From Lanius collurio (lineage: Eukaryota; Chordata; Aves; Passeriformes; Laniidae), in assembly GCA_020086605.1 (NCBI GenBank), contig JACBWW010000012.1:13081855-13145854 (forward strand): a stretch of 64,000 bases of DNA, given 5' to 3'. This document shows, piece after piece, positions 48,285 through 61,533 of this stretch. Under the pieces are notes generated by a model. That model was not told the DNA's origin. It worked only from the letters and a program-made list of their open reading frames with translations, and did no database searches. Numbering within the stretch: position 1 is the stretch's first letter; every line of letters starts with the position of its first letter. The position numbers and the translations under genes are program-made.

Positions 48285-48301
48285 GTGTGTGTGTGTGTGT
48301 G
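48285..48301. repeat. (GT)n microsatellite
   Basis: About 17 bp of alternating G and T, beginning just after GATC. Confidence 0.95.
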
Positions 48302-48863
48302 GAGAACTCTCCAGTGAGCTCTCCTCTTCTCTTCCTAAAATGTGCACTATCTCTCCCTGTGCTTTTGCACAGCGCGTGCTGGCTGCGTACACCAATCCTG
48401 AGCTGAGTTGATAACCATCCTGATGACAATGAAAAGTTATAGCTGGAAGGAAATGAGAGGTGGTTCAGTTTAGGTATGGAAATTACATATGCAAGTGTCT
48501 CTCTCTTTTCATTTCTTTGACCAAGTCTGCCGTATCAAAGGTGTACTGCAGAAGCACTAACAAGAGGTTCTAGATTTCATGTACTGCTACTTATCAAAGT
48601 CATGCTGTTCTCATCCTCTCTTGCCTGCTTACCTGTGTTTTGCATAAACTATCTTTTGCTCTTGGATTGGGGAATCATAGCTTTCCAGATGGAGCTGGCC
48701 CTTAAGTGCGGGTTTTGTAAATGTAGGATATTTTTCCATTCCTTAAAGGACAATAATTGACAAAGCAAGAGCATTGACAGATTAAATTTTTTGTTTGTGT
48801 TAGGTTTTATCTCAAAATTTCTTAGGAAGATACTCCTTTTAAACGTGGAAATTGTTTTGTGCG

Positions 48864-48900
48864 TGTTTTTGTTTTTGTTTTTTTTTGTTTTTTTTTTCCC
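48864..48900. repeat. (T)nG low-complexity tract
   Basis: Runs of five to ten T separated by single G bases, ending in CCCAG. It looks like a polypyrimidine-AG, but no coding segment follows. Confidence 0.9.
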
Positions 48901-51900
48901 AGATGAAACATTGTCTAAATTCAGGATTCAAATCACAGATTTGAAAAGTGCTAACTTTAAATTTCAGAAGACCTGCAGTAGCAGACGACTGTGTCCTATG
49001 AGCGTCCTAGACAATCAAGACTAAAGCAGTGAGCAGCTTTGCACAAACAGTGATGGATTAGGGTGATAGCAGAGATAAATGATATAAATGGAAAGACTTC
49101 CTAGTCTTACCTAGCCTTGAAAATTTCATGCTTCTGCCTGAGAACTATATGGTAGCCAATCTGAAATGCTCTTATGATCCTTTTCCTTATGATGCTTTTA
49201 GATGTGCATTCGCAAGGCCATATAGAATGCAATAGCTTGAGCCATTCTTGAAAGAACATCAAGTAATCCTGGGGGTATTAAAATCCAGCAATCCTTTCAC
49301 ACTTGCATGTGTTGCTCTTAAAAACATATAGATCAGCTTGAAGGAGGGTATGCACATCGACAGCATTTGAACCACACCTGCCAAATTTATAAACAAAAAT
49401 TTCTTTGGGGGTTTTCAGAAGTGCTTAACTTGACATAATTCTACTCTCTGAAAGTGAATGGAACTTTACTGTTGGCTAATTGAGAGGAATTAGGTCAGTT
49501 CTGTGTTCTTTTGTTCCCAAAAATTGTAGCTCAGCATCTTTCTTAACTGCTAAGTTAGCTTAGAAAATCTTACAGCACATACAATCATGTTTATTCTTTA
49601 GCTATCACCTCAGATAGACCTGGCCATGGTATTTTCCTCCCCTTTTCAAGTGCTGCTTTAGTTTCTAGATTTAATTGATTTTTTTTTTTCATACTGTAAC
49701 TTCATCTAACATTAAAACATTCTTCTGCCTTTGAAAATCAAAATACAAACAATCAGTAAATATATCCACCTCCATGCTATTAATGCCTTGCACCACAGAA
49801 CAGATGCTGAAAGTAAAAAATTTAGCCAACTTTTAAGGCTGAAGAACAGTGGAATTACTGGGTTCTTTTCGGGTTATGAACTTCAGCCAAACAAGAGTTG
49901 GCCTTTTTTCATAAATACACATTGTTCTTGACTTTCCTCTGACTTGGAACACATTTAAATTGGTAATAATACAGCTGAAATCCACAGAGCTTTGGCAATT
50001 TAAGCTGGGGAGAAGAATGGGGCTCCCTATCTATAGCACTCACATAGCTATACATCTTGGAGGCTCTTACACACTCTTTGCAAACCCTTTATGTTTGCAG
50101 AACAGGAAATCTGAGTCCTGCAAATGAGTTAAACACTGGAGTCAGATTAATTCTTTTTTGCCTTCATACTCAGGAAACTCCAAACACCCCATGGAGGAGT
50201 TATCCAACCACAACTATGCAGCTTGGGAATCTGCAGCTCAGACTGAGCAAAACTATTTTCTAAATTCAGTAAGCACAGCTTTACTCACCAGGAAAAACCC
50301 AGAACACTCTGAAATGATCAGAAAACTGTGGTTTTAGAAAATATTACTGTGGTAGAAAATGGACATATCCTTTCTTTCAGTGATACATCATTTAATTATG
50401 TTCTTCTGTAGATCAGCCTGAAGACAATGCTTTAGTAAGATGAGAAAAAAAAAATTCATTGTATCTAGCATGATGATTCATATGACGACCAGCAGGAGGA
50501 TATGTGCATGCTTTTTGGGGTACCACTTAGTCTGGACTGAGACAGAGCATCATAAAAGCAATGCAATTTGTGTGAAAACTGGGCCACTTTCAGGTTATTT
50601 GGTTTGATTTGGAAAGCAGATGTGCAAACTTCGGTAGCATTTCTTCTGAGCTGATGTGAGTGCCTGTATAACAGCTCATCAGCCTGGAAATACACAGGTG
50701 CACACTCTACTGGTAAACACAAATCTACCAGCAATATGCATAGATATTCCCTGTGCACCTCTGCATCCCCCTCTGAATATCTAAATGTTACTGTATTAGT
50801 GAATACTCAGCTTGTTATTTCTTTATTAATGACTGTCTCCCATTCAACCGACATGTCTGAGTGGTTTGTCTGTAATCTAAATAAATTTAGGTTTAGATGC
50901 AGTTTTGTTCACTAATGGATATTTTTTGTTGCTATAAAAGGAACCTCTATTTTTCCTTTGTACAAAAATATGAAATTAGGCTGTCCTCGTGCTACATGTA
51001 ACATACTGAGTCATGATGGCAGCCCATCGAATTTTTTAGTCCTTTCCCTGTATATATTTGTGCTCAGAAAGGGAGATTATGATGACATGAATGGTTGAAT
51101 TCTATTTGTAGTCATGATAAATTATCTTTGATGCGATCAAAATAAATGTAAGCATTATTAGAATGTAAAACTGGCCATGTCAGACCAGAATAAAGTTCCT
51201 TCTGATATCAGATTCTCTTTCTGATAATGCACCAGAGCATGTGCCAACAGAGGAGTACAAGAACCAGACAAGCATCTGAGGATACTTCCCCAGAGTAGTC
51301 TCAGCCTCTAGCAATTTGCAATTTGGGATTTCTTCAGCTTGTGTTGAATAGTCATTTGTAGAACTGCCTCCCCATCCCCAAATAAACAATTTATGCTGCC
51401 TGTTTTGCATTTAAAATTTTGGCAGCACAACAGCCAGCCATTAGAAATTCTTCAGTTTAACTTCATGTTCTTCAGAGATCCATCTCCTCTGCTTGCTCTA
51501 GACCTGCAATGTTGATTTCATTGATTGCTTGCTAACTCTTGTATCAGAAGAGACAGAAGGCTTTTGTTCCCTATGAATCTTTTTCATGGCACTTACGATT
51601 TTATAAAATGCAATCATAACTTCCCTTAATCCCTGTTCTGTTTCCAGTTTTAAGAAATATGTGCCAGGATGTGCATGCATCAGTAAGGATGTGGTTCTTA
51701 GAAGCAAGGAGCAGTTGCTAAGTAATGAATGTGAAGCCTGTTAAAGTGGCTTTGTAATATGAGAGCAGAGCTGACAGGAAGCTTAGAGGGTCATTTTATA
51801 TCAATATGCTGGACATGAGGCCAGTATTGCTAATGCTGTGTAGTGCTGCAGCCTGGGAAATGGGAAAATGGACGCATAGGAGAAGGGTACATTTGCCTGG

Positions 51901-54900
51901 TATCAGGTACTTTGTAAGGCAGTCCTCATTTTGCACAAGGATAAATGCACATATTTGATTAAACCTAGGAAGATCAATTTTTTTAAATAAGAACTGTCAC
52001 GTTTAGAAAAATGTACCCCAGAAATAATTGAAGTGTTAAAAAAAAAGGAATAGACCTATTCCTTTAAAGCAGCAAGTGAAGAGAAGCACAACCCCGAGTA
52101 CGAGGACATATGTTCAGTGTGTCAAAAGGAAATATACACAACTCCTTCCATCTGTGTATAAATAAGGCATTATAAATGCCTGCCCTAAATTCTCGGATTG
52201 TTTGGTCACAGCTTTTCTTAAATATTAGATGAAATATTCAAATTAGTATCTGTCATATTGCTGTACAATACCTGAAACTGATGCCTCCAGTGGATCAATA
52301 TCTGGCCAATTCTGTCAGCGGGCTTGAGGACTTTATCTTTGCCAGGGGCTACTGAAGCACCCCTGTGCATTTTGTCCTGCTCCCACTGCTTGGACATGAT
52401 GTAACCAGCAATGCTGCAGCATGTGCCTTCGTAGCTAAACCAAGGAAACTACTGCAGCAGATGTCATGCTGTGCAATGAATCCTTATTTAGGAGAGATGT
52501 ATATTCATATTCTGCTTTCTCTAGAGCTCATGGAAGAAAATTACTATTTTATTAGTCATAGTTCAAAATGGAGGACGCATAGAAGAACTGAGGGGCCCTA
52601 AATTGCCAGTCCCTCTACTGTCTAGGCAGATGGAGTCTTTCTGTGATTCCCAAAGGTATGTACTGAGTACGTCTGGGAGGTTTACACCTACCAAAGGCAC
52701 CCCTTACACTGCATTAATGGAGGCGCAATGGTTATTTCCTCTACTGTGCCTCATAACCTTACAATCTCAAAAACCATGGAGAACAATGAAAACTTTGATG
52801 AAAGCAGCTGTAAAGGCATTTTTGTAGTTGGAAAAGTTGGACCTCCCCCATGTGAACACACAGTTAGAATATGGATGGTATTTGGTAGGAGCTATATTTT
52901 TCCCCTTGTTAAAATGGTTATAACTTTGTTTATCTGGGAGCCAGGAAGTAACAAAGTGGGGTGTGTTCAATGATTACCACTTGTCAGTCATCTGCTATCT
53001 TGATATTCTTATCAAGATTCAAAAAGGAAAAGAGATAGTGAAGAAAGATGTTAGTTTCTAGTTGAAACTTTTGGAGTTGGGATAATTAATGCTTGGTGCT
53101 AGAATTTGAATTCCTCAGAACAAGTGGACATACCTTTCTCTGAGTTGAGACTGAAGTCTGTGTCTCAGACATCATTTCTTCATGCAATTGTATAATTTTT
53201 GGTCTTTACTTGCTAGACAGGTAAAGAAAGAGAAGACAACCTGAAGAAAGGCTTCCCAGTCTTCAAAGGTGTTTTTGGCACTTTACTAGCCCACTTAGTT
53301 GATAGATAATGCTATTCCAGTGCAGTATCACAGTTCTGTCTGTATAGGGACATATGGGGTTTTACTCTATGCATGCCTAGTTGATAAGTATCCAAGAAAC
53401 TACATTTATATCAATGTATGCCCACATTCATAGATGATAATTTAGAAATAATCTTGAGAAAATTTTATAATATAATGAGATTCTCATGAGTAGCAAAAAG
53501 TATTATAGTGGTATTTCTATATGTGCGGTTGGAGTATGACTGTTTGCTAGTAATACTTCTAAGCACTGAGAATAAAATACTATGTGTTTTTTTAGGAATG
53601 TGCTGTAGAAATAGGAAGGAAATTGGAGGTAAATTAAATCTTGGTCATAATCAGCCAGTATTTTTCCATCTGTCAGCAAAATCTGGCAAAAAACTCCAAA
53701 ACAACAACAAATTTGTAAACTCTGAGACGAGATTTAGTGATTTGCTGTCTGTTTTAACTATGCCTATGGCTTGCAGTAGAGTTACACAGCCTCAGGGTTT
53801 CCCACATATTTCCATAACTTATTTGTCCATTTTGCATAAAAGGTTATGATCCCACCATTTATCTAAACATTTCCTAGTCACCTACTCCAATTATAGCTTG
53901 TTATGGAAAGCTGAGACTATCATTTATAGGTCTGTATTGCTTTATTACAGGGATGCAGCATAAAGCAGCATGTGGAGTCAGTGAAGTGAGGGTTTTTGCA
54001 GTGTCTTAGCTTCCAAAAAATCTTTTCCCCTGCTTAAAAACCGTTCATCAGTGAAAGGTCACCACTCCTAATAGCATGACCTAATTCACTTCAGCCTGCC
54101 TTCCTGCTGCACAGCACATTTCACATGGTAAAATCGTGGGTTTGGTAAAGGAGCCAGAACTGATCCAAACCAGGTTGAAGTCTGCCTGTAATGGAGTTGC
54201 AGCGGTCTCACTGCCTTGCCCTCTCTCCTGGGGCTGCTGAGCCTAAAGTAATGGAAATGCTTCCCTTTCAGAAGAAAATTTCATTAGCTGAAATACATAA
54301 TTGCTCTCTTTTGTATGATCAGTCTTCTGAGTCTTCTTGAACTCAGGCTTTTTGTGTTAAAAAGGAGTGTTGGATGCAGACTCTGCTTTGCTTTACTTGA
54401 AGTTTAAATAAATAGTTTCATCTTTCATGATTACATTGTTGCATGCTATTTACTTCTCTCGAAAATATAAATAATTTCCAGATTGGCTTACAGGGGTACC
54501 TTGAAGAGGCTCAACATTTTATGTCAGTGAGCAATTAGATTAGTTACAGAGGCACATCTCTGCACTCCTCTAAGTGACTATTGTGCTGCCTCTCTTTGAT
54601 CCCAAGACATCTGGGAAGCCTGGTGCAGACTTATCTAAAGGACATAGTCTGAAAAAGCAGCAACTTTCCTCCTGGGAGCGTCATCTAGTGCTTTATCCTT
54701 TATACTGGGTTTTACTAAAGGTTTCTCCATTTCTTTGTTGAGAGGTCCTTTGAATGTGTAGTAGCTGAGACCTGAAACACATTATACTGTGATGGAAACC
54801 TCCCACAAAACACAGCACTCTAAAGTCTTAACAGTCCATGGATCAGATCAGGCATTGAATGATACCTGTAAATACTACTTATTGCCTGTTTGCTGGTATT

Positions 54901-56112
54901 TCTTTGATAACCCTTTGTGTTGGTCTTTCACTTAATATTTTAGAAGTTTTTAGAAGTGGTCTTTGCCTTCGCAAATGTTTTTCCTTCTGTAATGTCCCCC
55001 TTTGTTCCCATGAGCGTGGAGTCTTTTCACTTTAGTCTTTTCCACTCTTGTCAATCCACACAAAGCATTGGGAAAGCAGAGTGATGCCACATTTGCATCC
55101 TTCATTTTCTGTTGTGACTATAACATTTTTTTTAGGGTGTTCCTAAACACTTATATCACCATCCTGTTGCAGTTTAGCATCTGAGTGGGGTGGATGTTGC
55201 ATTAGGCAGAGTCTCTCTTCTAGGATATTCACAGTTCTTCTTGTGATGATAGTGTTTTTCCATACCTTTTCTATTTAGAATGCATCTTTCTTAAATATGA
55301 TTGAGTGGAGCTGTATGCTATTTTTCAGAGAGTCTGTAGTGCTGTAATGTGTATATTTTACTACCTTTTAGTCAATTGATGAGCACTGCAGAGTTTGCAT
55401 TAGAAATTCTTATTTTTAGCTAGTGTATAAACTACATTATTTTGCACGTTCTATTGTTAAATTTCATTTGCTCAATTAAATCTCTGAATGCCTTACCAGG
55501 TCTAGATTCAAATGCAGATGTTATATTTTATAAGCCCAAGTTTTAAAATTATGCCATGAGTGTTTGCAAACATTCACAGCTAAAGATCTGTTCTTCAGGT
55601 TGTCTTCAGTGAGTACATCAACTGGTTGGCTGTTTAACACCATAAATGTAACAGCTCAAGTATCTTGAATTGTGCTAGGAGAGACTTAGTGTCCTAGAGC
55701 CTAATTTCTAGCTGTGTATAATTCCAAAAATACAGTAAGCTAAACAGGAGATACAGAAAGTAAGTTATATTTATGTGTTTCTAAACTTAAATGCTTTCTG
55801 AAATGCAGCATTTCCCAAAGAAAAGTGGATGTGAGGAAATAGCAATAGAGGGTAGATGGGTTTCTAACATATTAAATCTTGGAATTTTTTGTCCTAAGGG
55901 AACATTTGCTTCAATTATGATAAAAACTCGCATTTTAAGAAATGAGGAGTAGGTTCCATGAAGTTGGCAGGTTTTTATTACCTTTAAGATTACTCTTTTT
56001 TTTAAAAAAAAAGCAGCTACCACAAACACTCTATTATCTATGCAGATACTTCACTGCAAATTAGTATTTTACTAGTTTTCCTTTCACGTTTTTGGTTGTT
56101 TGTGTTTTGGTC

Positions 56113-56114
56113 TT

Positions 56115-56146
<32 letters not shown>

Positions 56147-56147
56147 T
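56113..56147. repeat. Poly(T) run followed by (GT)n
   Basis: Twenty-four T at 56113-56136, then about five GT units. This is the longest homopolymer in the window. Confidence 0.95.
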
Positions 56148-58817
56148 AGAATCACTATTCTTACAAATATTATGTGGAGGAAAACCTTGAGATGTGCAAA
56201 ACGTTTGCTATGAAAATGACCTACTCTGTTCAAATTGGAAGTCTTGAGAGATGCACTGTTGAGATGTATCTGTCTCTAATATTTGTTTTAGACCACTGTG
56301 AAATCTTGCTGTCCCAATATAAATATCCAGATGACAGATACCAGTACAAATATTTTTCAGGGAATCAGCTTTGCCTCTTTTAAGGCAGAACTTGATTTTT
56401 TTGAGTAGGAGCACAAATCTGGAAGTTTGCATGACTTAGATGATCCTCAGCCTTGTTGTACTGCCACTTCTAATCATGTTTAAAAATAAGATTGCACAGA
56501 GTCACATAGCAGTCATTTGTGGTTCTGAAGTTAGTTGATTTAAAACATAGGCCTATATTTTGGACCCAAAGTTAACACATATATTCAGCTGGCAATAAGA
56601 AGTATAAAGTCTTTTGTCAGAAAGATACGCTGGATTGTTTCAAGATTTTCACAATCTGGGTCCCTAGCTAATATTCCACCTATGTAAAATACTTTGCTTT
56701 GTCATCTCTGCTTATTATCCTATCTTGCAGCAGAAATAGAATATATTGAAGGTTTTTGTTCAACAAATGATCTCTGTTGATATTTTAATTTTAATTCCAT
56801 TCACACTTTCTCTTAGTTTTTGTTTTAGAAAAAATTATCCAAGATAGTATGTATTTGGCAAAAAACCCTCTAATTTTTAATATTGTTCTTCTTGTCATCA
56901 ATAACATAACTGCCTTTCCTTAACACGCTAGTGAAAACAAAAACAACCAAAACATTTTTTTCTTTAGAACAAGCAACAAACTTTGGTTTTCACTTTTAGT
57001 GGGATGGTGCAGGATTTCATCTGGAAGAATTTGGAAATGGGGGTCAGGTTTGCCTTTAAAACTCAAATCCAAAATAGGGGAAAATATCCATATTAAATGA
57101 TCCCACAAATCTCTTGAATCTCTCAGTGTGGGTCCTCTGTACCTACTGTGGATAGTTTGAAGCCTAAAGGTAAAGCTGAGATAATAGAATTTTTCCCAGA
57201 GGTCAGCTTGGCCCATCAAGCTGAAACCAAAATCTAAGCATCTGGCCTTCTGGGTAACTCTTACTTTATCAGCCACAGTCAGTGATGTGCACTTTGACCT
57301 GCTGAACCATCTCCTTCCTCACAAATCTGAAGAGCTGAAAGGAGGTGCAACTGAGGCATGTTGGGACCTAAATCATAGGTAAGGTTCCAGAAGTTTCTTC
57401 GAAAACCCCTTTCAATAGAGGATCACAACTGATTTGTATAAGCAGTGTACATTAAGGCAAATGTGTACTTCAGGTGTTTTAGGACAGCTTAGAATTTTCA
57501 AAACCAGTCCTAACAAAGTAAAAATCCGCAATTAATCTGCTTGCTAAAAATTAGAAGTCAATAGCTTCTCACATTCTGCAGAATGTAAGAAAGAAGCCTT
57601 TGTAACCAAAGCTTTCCATCCAGTGCCCGGTTATACCATTACAGTTTGCTATGTCCTGTGTTTGTCAAGCTGAAACTGTAGCATCAAAAGTGTTATTAAC
57701 TTCTGCTGCTCGCTGTATGTGTAAAGATTTTATTTGTAGATGCTGAATGACAGATTGGATCAAGGTCCAACTGTGTAAAACTCTAAAGGTTCTGACATAT
57801 AAACAAATTATATCATAGTAATACATTAGTGATTTGTCCTTCCTTTACTGAAGGATAAACTAACCTGAAATTGCTACATATATTTTCAGAGGAAAATATT
57901 CATGTAGATGGATTCTGAAAAGGGGCTGATGTGTAATAACCTTTTCTTGGACCAAAGTCCTGCAATATGCACAGGTCTGTGATTAGTAGGTCATGAACCT
58001 GGCTGAATACCGTGAATTAGTAAATAAGTAATTTACTAAATAGGTGGTTTCAATAAAGGTAATGCACTTATTTAACAAATGTGGTTTTTTAATTTATTGC
58101 CTTCTTCTAATTCCATTCAATGCTCATTACCTGAGCACTGACACTGTGCATACCATAGACGTTACAAATTAAATCCAGTGCTTGAAGTGAATAAAATACT
58201 TACCAGAGGAGAAACTATCAGGATGCCTTGGGCAGAAGTTGATTTCAGGCATTATCTCTCGTTTGCTGGTGTGCATGGGCACACCTGCCTGCTTCATGTG
58301 CGCATTCAGGGAGAGAGCGATGAAAAGGTCAGCTGCCTGCTATGGATATGATCTCTGTTCATCTTGCTGTGCTGATGAAATTTTGTTGATTGAATGTAAA
58401 TATGCCTTAACTCTTCCACAGCGTGTGCATCAAAGAGAACATTATGAGAGAAAGACAGGCATTTGTTGGTACAATGGAAGCAATACTGTCTGTGCAATAC
58501 TGTTTAGAGGGGGTGTACAGTGGCATCCAGACATATTTGCATCTAAATGAGATGAGCGTTTCTCTTCATACGGCTTTGATTTACCTTGATCGCTACAGGT
58601 TTTTATTCCCTCTGGGATCTGGGGAACTGTATTCCCATTATGCACTCATCTTCCCTTCACATACTGTCTGCCACCTTCAGTCAGTGCCACCAGATAAGTA
58701 TATATAATAAAGATCTTTTACATCAGATCTGGTTACCATGCTGTCAAGCCAGTTACTGGAGGCTGGGATTCAGGAGGAGCAATGAGTGATGAGTACAGCA
58801 TTTATTTAAGTACTGCC

Positions 58818-58833
58818 TTTTTTTTTTTTTTTT
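58818..58833. repeat. Poly(T) run
   Basis: Sixteen T, followed by further T-rich sequence. Confidence 0.95.
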
Positions 58834-61515
58834 GTTCTTGTTTTTTATGTTAAGTATTGACTGTATCTGAACCTGCTTCAGCATTATTAATGTTTCTGAG
58901 AATAATTGGATGATAAGGCACGGTTCCAAATTTTTTGTTTTAAAATTGTTTTTAAACCATTGATTTTCCTTTTTTTTCTTTTTGCCTCTAGTCCATTAAC
59001 CAGCATCCTAAAGATCTATCTCAGACTCCCTCACTCAGTGAGTTTGCAGATTGCTGTTGGATGTTTCTGACATGTCAAGATGCTGTATTTATTCTACGTG
59101 TGACTTAGTATGGGTTAGCTTAGCAAAAACATTTCTTGGCCCTGCTCTTCTCTTGGTTGCACCAAGTTGCATTTTAAACTGAAGTCATAGTAATCAATTT
59201 AAATCTCAGTATAGTGCCTGTGTGTCTTGCAGGATAGCCAGAGCTATGGCACGTATAATAATGTAGAAAATCACTTAGGAAGTAAAATTTGTAAATCAAA
59301 ATACATGGGTGAGCCTCTTGTGTTGAACATTATAAACCTTTCCTTTGAATTAATGCAAGATTTCAAATCCTTCTTTGTACGATACAATCATTCACTGAAG
59401 TTTTCTTTCCTGTGTCTGCAAACTCTAAAAAGCTTGTGGAACTATTTCGGCATTGGAAAAGGGGAAACTCTCATTTGCTGGTCATTGTTGTTTGCATTGC
59501 AGTACCTTCCAAAGAGCACTGGGCATTTAGCAAAGACAGAGGAAGGTCCATCCCGTGCCCCAAGGACTGTGTGATTTAAAAAGGCAAAGGCAATTACACA
59601 AGGTAGTAACAGAGTAGTGTGTGTACTCTTCTAATGAGAGAATTATCCCCTCATTAACAAGACTTATCCTCACTGTCTTCACTTTTTCTGTCCCTTTTCT
59701 CATTTCAGTGATAGATTTCTGGTTTCTTACCTATTTACCCAAGTTTTGTATGTTCGTGTGTTATGATGTTAAGTACATTTCCCTTCAGTGGAGCATCTGC
59801 AATATTTCCCTTTTCATTCCCACTCCAAGTCACTGGGGCAGTTCTGTCCTTCTGACATACTTAGTGGGATTTGTCAAGTCCTTGGTGTAATCATGTTTTA
59901 TTTCCATGAGTAATGAGGTACTGTGATAGGGCATCTTGTCCTGCCCTAAACGAGACATGCCAAGCCAAACATGAAATGGAATGCCAAATGCTATGTCCTA
60001 TATGTTTGTCAAGTGTGTGATCTATTTTTTAGAGACCCAACTCAGTACACTGAAATATTTTACTACTTGTGAACTTTAGCTTCTGTTAATATGATTGAAG
60101 CAAGTGGAAATGGAAATTGTCAGGGCAATTTAACAAAGCGAGCCTGTAAAACTCATTACATCCCAGGTAGTAAAATCACTTTAGAAGGCACATTCTTCAA
60201 ACTTGAGCTTTATTCAGTAAACTGCATTGGTGCCTGACCTTTTAAGAGCTTTCACTTGCTTGGAAGGGAGGAGGGGGAAAGGCCCTGTTGTTCAGAGCTA
60301 CCTATCTTAAATTACAAACAGCAGCCAGACTTGACTCTGTGCTTTAGATCACACAGGATGACAAAGTGTGCAACTGCTCCAAACAGACAGTTAAATGGCC
60401 AGCTATTTAGATGAGTTTGATGTGTATTTCATGTAATTGTATACTCCATAAAGCAGTAAAAAACCAATGTTGTGTGCTGGCTGTATTTTAGCACAAGGTA
60501 AATCAAAGTACCAATCTCATGTTTGTAATTCAACCTAATCTTTTCAAGACCTGATGCTTTAAAGAAGCTTTAGATTGATACTAGGTAGTGAGTGTGTGAG
60601 GGTTAAAGATGCTTTGGAGAAAATAATTTCTGTTAGGTCTATATCTAATTTGTGTAGCAAGTTAAATTAACTTGTTGAGAAGTCTCCAAGAGAATGGATG
60701 GGTTTCTCCTGCACTGCCATGTAAACATGCCCCTAAGTATGCCTCTCTCTGCACTGTCTCCATGCATGTGTCCAAACAGATGACAGGCTTTTCCTGCCTA
60801 AGTTATGAACTTAGTGTCAATCCACTCCAGATAAAAAATTTAGGCTCTATTTTTTTTTCTATTTTTTTTATTAAAAAAACCACTTTATTCTTCTAGTCAT
60901 ACACCACAAATTTCAATTAGTGACATACATGAAAAGCAAATGTGTCATGGGCTGTGTCTCTACCAGTTCATTATTTTCATTTTCCAGCATCTAAACAATC
61001 ATGAACTGTAGGGAATTCACATTCTTGGAGCTATCCTCTGCCAGGCTCATGAGCACAAGTCAGGTTGCTCATTAAGTGAGCTCACATACTCAGGGTTCAG
61101 TCCAGTAACATTTGAAGTAAATGGAAAGCCTCCCACATATTTATTAGGTGTCAGATAGACATTTAGTGCACATTGTGGCATTAAAAGATTTTGTCTAATT
61201 ACATAATGAGGCTTTTGCTTTATCTGTGGTCTGTGAAGTTATGGGAAGTATGTTAGAGCTGATTGTGGGAAACTTTGAAAAGAGAAAGTGTTATCCTTCT
61301 TTGCAATTTTCATGTTGTTTCACATTTTTTTTTGCCATTGGTGCAGTGCATTTTCTTCCCCCTGGATCTGTCACCATCTTATCTAGAGGTTTCCTGAACA
61401 TCTTTAAAGGTAGTCGGTAGAAGACATAAGTGAAAATAAAAGATGGTTAAGAAAGGATTGAGAGGGATGAATAGAAACTTAAAAAAGGGAAGTTTTTGCA
61501 AGAAGAACTGATATT

Positions 61516-61533
61516 AAAAAAAAAAAAAAAAAA
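61516..61533. repeat. Poly(A) run
   Basis: Eighteen A on the + strand. The sequence upstream shows no SINE or processed-pseudogene body. Confidence 0.95.

Larger units (their letters stand above)
44423..56112 (+). other. Presumed intron, unique-looking
   Basis: No transposon fragments are recognised. A (CTG)n-like patch lies near 48238-48249, a (GT)n run at 48285-48301 and T-rich tracts at 48864-48900 and 49681-49690. Frames up to 113 codons show no domains. Exons for the second RRM of RBMS3, expected downstream of the exon at 42836, were looked for by eye and not seen. Confidence 0.5.

Noticed and set aside
48864..48905. Pyrimidine tract ending CCCAG, looking like a splice acceptor
   Set aside because: The frame after it matches no RBMS sequence or other known protein, and such tracts are common in this intron.
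56461..56545. Possible MIR-like segment (AGAGTCACATAGCAGTCA)
   Set aside because: Only one short block resembles the SINE; neighbouring MIR landmarks are missing.
61516..61533. A(18) run considered as the tail of a processed pseudogene or SINE
   Set aside because: The upstream sequence shows no gene-like or SINE-like body and no flanking target-site duplication was seen.
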